A stretch of DNA of 64,000 nt from Parabacteroides sp. (lineage in GTDB: Bacteria > Bacteroidota > Bacteroidia > Bacteroidales > Tannerellaceae): contig DXVO01000034.1 in NCBI GenBank assembly GCA_019417325.1, forward strand, positions 186,001 to 250,000. Reading direction: 5' to 3'. Position 1 is the first letter of the stretch, and each line of letters begins with the position of its first letter. The position numbers and the translations under genes were made by a program. Shown piece after piece: positions 61,218 to 64,000 of this stretch. The notes beneath the pieces were generated by a model, which saw only the letters and a program-made list of their open reading frames with translations, did no database searches and had not been told where the DNA came from.

Positions 61218-64000
61218 ATGAAGTTACTCCTCATAGATGCGTATGCTTTGATCTACCGGTCTTACTACGCTTTCATCAAAAATCCGCGTATAAATTCAAA
61301 AGGAATGAATACATCAGCCATTTTTGGATTTATCAACAGCCTTGAAGATGTATTGAAACGGGAATCTCCCACCCACATAGCTGTAGCATTCGATCCGTCG
61401 GGTCCGACCTTCCGCCATGAGGCATACGAACAATATAAAGCCCAACGGGAAGAGACACCGGAAGTAATCCGCCAGTCTGTTCCTATTATAAAGGAAATCA
61501 TACAGGCTTATAATATCCCCATATTGGAAGTTACCGGTTTCGAAGCGGACGATGTAATCGGTACCATATCAAAACAGGCAGAAAAGGAAGGCTTCGATGT
61601 TTATATGATGACACCGGATAAAGACTACGGTCAATTAGTCTCGGAACATATATTTATGTATCGACCGAAGTTCGGAGGCGATTATGAAATTATGGGAGTT
61701 CCGGAAGTACTGAATAAATACGGATTAACTTCAGTCGAACAGGTAATCGACCTGCTTGGACTTATGGGTGACAGTTCAGACAATATTCCGGGTTGTCCCG
61801 GCGTGGGAGAAAAAACTGCCCAGAAATTATTAGATGAATTCGGTTCCATCGAAAATCTTTTAGAGAATACGGACAAATTAAAAGGAGCGGTCCAAAAGAG
61901 GGTGAGTGAAAATGTAGAACAGATTCGCTTCTCTAAATTTCTGGCAACAATCCGTACGGATGTTCCTATCCAGTTTGACGCAACATCATGTATCCGCGAA
62001 AAGGTAAATGAAGAGCAACTGATAAAGATTTACACAGACTTAGAATTTAGAACATTTATTAACAAATTGACCGGAGCGACAGAAAAACCTAAACAAACAT
62101 CACAATCTACAACTCCAAAGGGTCCGACTCAAGGCTTTCTCTTTGAAGAATTTGCGCCCGAGAATACGGAAGCTCCCAAATATTCGACTCTCGCGGACTT
62201 AAAATCGACAATTCACACCTACCATCTTGTTGATACAGAGGAGAAAAGAGAGGATTTAGCCCGATTTTTAAGCAGTCAGGATTTTTTTACATTTGACACG
62301 GAAACAGACGGCATCAACCCATTAAGCGCCGGATTGGTCGGAATGTCATTTGCTGTAAAAGAAAATGAGGCTTGGTATGTACCAGTGCCGGCAAAACGGG
62401 AAGAGGCAGACAAAGTAATCGCCCCCTTCACTCCTGCCCTGCAAAATCCGAAAATTCAAAAAATCGGACAAAACATAAAATTTGACATACTAGTTCTCCG
62501 GAAATATGAAATAAAAGTTGCCGGTCCATTATTCGATACCATGATTGCCCACTACCTGATAAATCCGGAATTGCGTCATGGAATGGATTACCTGGCTGAA
62601 ACATATCTTAAATATAAAACAGTACGCATAGAAGAATTAATCGGACCGAGAGGGAAAAAGCAACTTACCATGCGCGACGTTCCTGTCCAGCAGATAACGG
62701 AATATGCCGCTGAAGATGCTGACGTGACACTGAAATTGAAAAACTATTTTGCCCCTTTATTAAAAGAGGAAGATATAGAATCCCTTTTCTACGATATCGA
62801 AATGCCGTTAATTTATGTATTGGCAGAAATGGAGTTAACCGGAGTCACGCTCGATACCGAAGCTCTCAAACAGTCGTCCGAACAATTAACTGCCGAACTG
62901 AAAAAACTGGAAAAAGAAATCTACGAACTTGCCGGCGTTAAGTTCAATATAAACTCGGCCCGCCAGGTTGGTGAGATCCTGTTCGAACGGTTGAAAATAG
63001 AAGAAAAAGCAAAAAAGACTAAAACCGGTAGTTACAGTACCAGCGAAGATATATTGGAAAAGATGCGTTCCAAACATCCTGTGGTCGGGAAACTATTGGA
63101 ATACCGCGGGCTGAAAAAGCTGCTCAGTACTTATATCGATGCTTTACCGGAACTGATTAGTCCGAGAACAGGTAAGATACATACATCATTCAACCAGACG
63201 GTAACCGCTACCGGACGCCTCAGCTCGACCAATCCGAACTTACAGAACATTCCAATCCGGGATGAACTGGGACGGGAAATCCGAAAAGCATTTACAGCCG
63301 ATAATAGCGACTGCATATTCTTCTCCGCCGACTATTCACAGATAGAACTTCGTATCATGGCACATCTGAGCAATGACCAACATATGATAGAAGCCTTCCG
63401 GAGCGGAGCGGATATCCATGCCACTACTGCGGCCAAAATATACGGTATACCGGTAGAAGAAGTCACCTCGGATATGCGCCGTAAAGCAAAAACCGCCAAC
63501 TTCGGTATTATATATGGTATCTCCATCTTCGGGCTTGCAGAACGGTTAAATATTCCCCGTGCAGAATCCAAAGAACTTATTGAAGGATACTTCAGAACTT
63601 ATCCGGATGTGCGTGCCTACATGGACGAAAGCATTCATATTGCAAAAGAAAAAGGATATGTGGAAACAATCTACAAACGTAAACGTTTCCTTCCAGATAT
63701 CAACTCGCACAATGCCGTTGTACGCGGATATGCCGAACGAAATGCAATCAATGCCCCTATCCAGGGAAGTGCCGCCGATATTATTAAGGTAGCCATGGTA
63801 CGTATCTTCAACCGCTTCGAATCGGAGGGATTAAGAAGCAAAATGATTCTGCAAGTACATGACGAACTCAACTTCAATGTCTGGAAAGACGAATTGGAGA
63901 AAGTGAAACAAATCGTACTGGAAGAAATGGAAGGTGCCATCAAGTTGCAAGTACCTCTTATTGCCGACTGCGGAGAAGGTGTAAACTGGCTGGAAGCGCA
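61218..64000 (+). CDS. polA: DNA polymerase I (3' end outside window)
   Basis: 927 codons are visible from the ATG at 61218 and the frame is still open at the right edge. The 5'-3' exonuclease domain covers ~1-290 (KLLLIDAYALIYRSYYAF, LGLMGDSSDNIPGCPGVGEK). The 3'-5' exonuclease domain follows with its first metal motif intact (FDTETDG near 360), so proofreading is likely active. The polymerase domain has motif A (FSADYSQIELRIMAHLS near 700), motif B (RRKAKTANFGIIYGIS) and motif C (LQVHDELNF near 885). The last visible residues GEGVNWLEA are those near the end of the family, so only a few codons are missing. Confidence 0.97.
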   Translation, partial: MKLLLIDAYALIYRSYYAFIKNPRINSKGMNTSAIFGFINSLEDVLKRESPTHIAVAFDPSGPTFRHEAYEQYKAQREETPEVIRQSVPIIKEIIQAYNIPILEVTGFEADDVIGTISKQAEKEGFDVYMMTPDKDYGQLVSEHIFMYRPKFGGDYEIMGVPEVLNKYGLTSVEQVIDLLGLMGDSSDNIPGCPGVGEKTAQKLLDEFGSIENLLENTDKLKGAVQKRVSENVEQIRFSKFLATIRTDVPIQFDATSCIREKVNEEQLIKIYTDLEFRTFINKLTGATEKPKQTSQSTTPKGPTQGFLFEEFAPENTEAPKYSTLADLKSTIHTYHLVDTEEKREDLARFLSSQDFFTFDTETDGINPLSAGLVGMSFAVKENEAWYVPVPAKREEADKVIAPFTPALQNPKIQKIGQNIKFDILVLRKYEIKVAGPLFDTMIAHYLINPELRHGMDYLAETYLKYKTVRIEELIGPRGKKQLTMRDVPVQQITEYAAEDADVTLKLKNYFAPLLKEEDIESLFYDIEMPLIYVLAEMELTGVTLDTEALKQSSEQLTAELKKLEKEIYELAGVKFNINSARQVGEILFERLKIEEKAKKTKTGSYSTSEDILEKMRSKHPVVGKLLEYRGLKKLLSTYIDALPELISPRTGKIHTSFNQTVTATGRLSSTNPNLQNIPIRDELGREIRKAFTADNSDCIFFSADYSQIELRIMAHLSNDQHMIEAFRSGADIHATTAAKIYGIPVEEVTSDMRRKAKTANFGIIYGISIFGLAERLNIPRAESKELIEGYFRTYPDVRAYMDESIHIAKEKGYVETIYKRKRFLPDINSHNAVVRGYAERNAINAPIQGSAADIIKVAMVRIFNRFESEGLRSKMILQVHDELNFNVWKDELEKVKQIVLEEMEGAIKLQVPLIADCGEGVNWLEA

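Overview
The window looks like a chromosomal segment of a gut Bacteroidales, most likely Parabacteroides or a close Tannerellaceae relative. This is inferred from gene content: a SusC/SusD pair, many SPII lipoproteins of DUF families typical of the phylum, an S46 dipeptidyl-peptidase, LytTR two-component genes, a BACON/metalloproteinase lipoprotein, and promoters of the Bacteroidota type (TAnnTTTG in place of a sigma-70 -10 box). No rRNA, tRNA, complete insertion sequence, prophage or CRISPR array was seen. The species call is an inference, since no database search was possible.

Layout. (1) 1-6.9 kb: a DUF5107/TPR protein (running off the left edge) and a sugar porter, divergent from an AraC regulator, followed by a Tat-exported DUF362 protein translationally coupled to a DUF6599 protein. 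(2) 7.0-10.4 kb: a LytTR response regulator and a LytS-type kinase with a very large extracytoplasmic part. (3) 10.4-15.1 kb: an accessory islet. It carries an HU-like/DUF4469 protein and a 968-residue fimbrillin-like lipoprotein ending in a FISUMP domain, with a 23-bp minisatellite, two large imperfect palindromes and a MITE-like inverted-repeat element around it. The C-terminus of the lipoprotein resembles the variable region of a diversity-generating retroelement target. (4) 15.1-23.5 kb: an S46 peptidase with a DUF389 membrane protein, an orphan TPR-histidine kinase, a flippase and ruvB.

(5) 23.6-45.8 kb: a glycan-use region that reads AT-richer than its left neighbour. A polysaccharide utilization locus runs DUF4434 (glycosidase-like), sugar porter, SusC, SusD, two discoidin-like surface lipoproteins, a GDPD-DUF1080 fusion and DUF4855. 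It is followed by a convergent ROK repressor that is divergent from an N-acylglucosamine 2-epimerase, and then by a sialidase, GH20 hexosaminidase and two-domain sialate O-acetylesterase operon. The promoter of the first PUL gene and that of the epimerase share an identical 17-bp stretch, so the ROK protein may control both. The terminal enzymes point to sialylated, O-acetylated, HexNAc-containing host glycans. The substrate of the DUF4434/GDPD-DUF1080/DUF4855 part is unknown, and this is the best candidate here for an undescribed pathway.

(6) 46-64 kb: mostly housekeeping genes. These are a GT39/ArnT-like transferase, a four-gene minus-strand operon (2-hydroxyacid dehydrogenase, AlkD-like, TIGR02757, LOG family), an SpmA-SpmB-like fusion, ybeY, a Zn-metalloproteinase lipoprotein, mnmG, uvrC, dtd, mazG, deoC with a His-rich N-terminus, a polyprenyl diphosphate synthase and polA (cut by the right edge a few codons before its expected end). 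A sequence matching the chromosomal parS consensus lies between mnmG and uvrC, which suggests that this end is near the replication origin.
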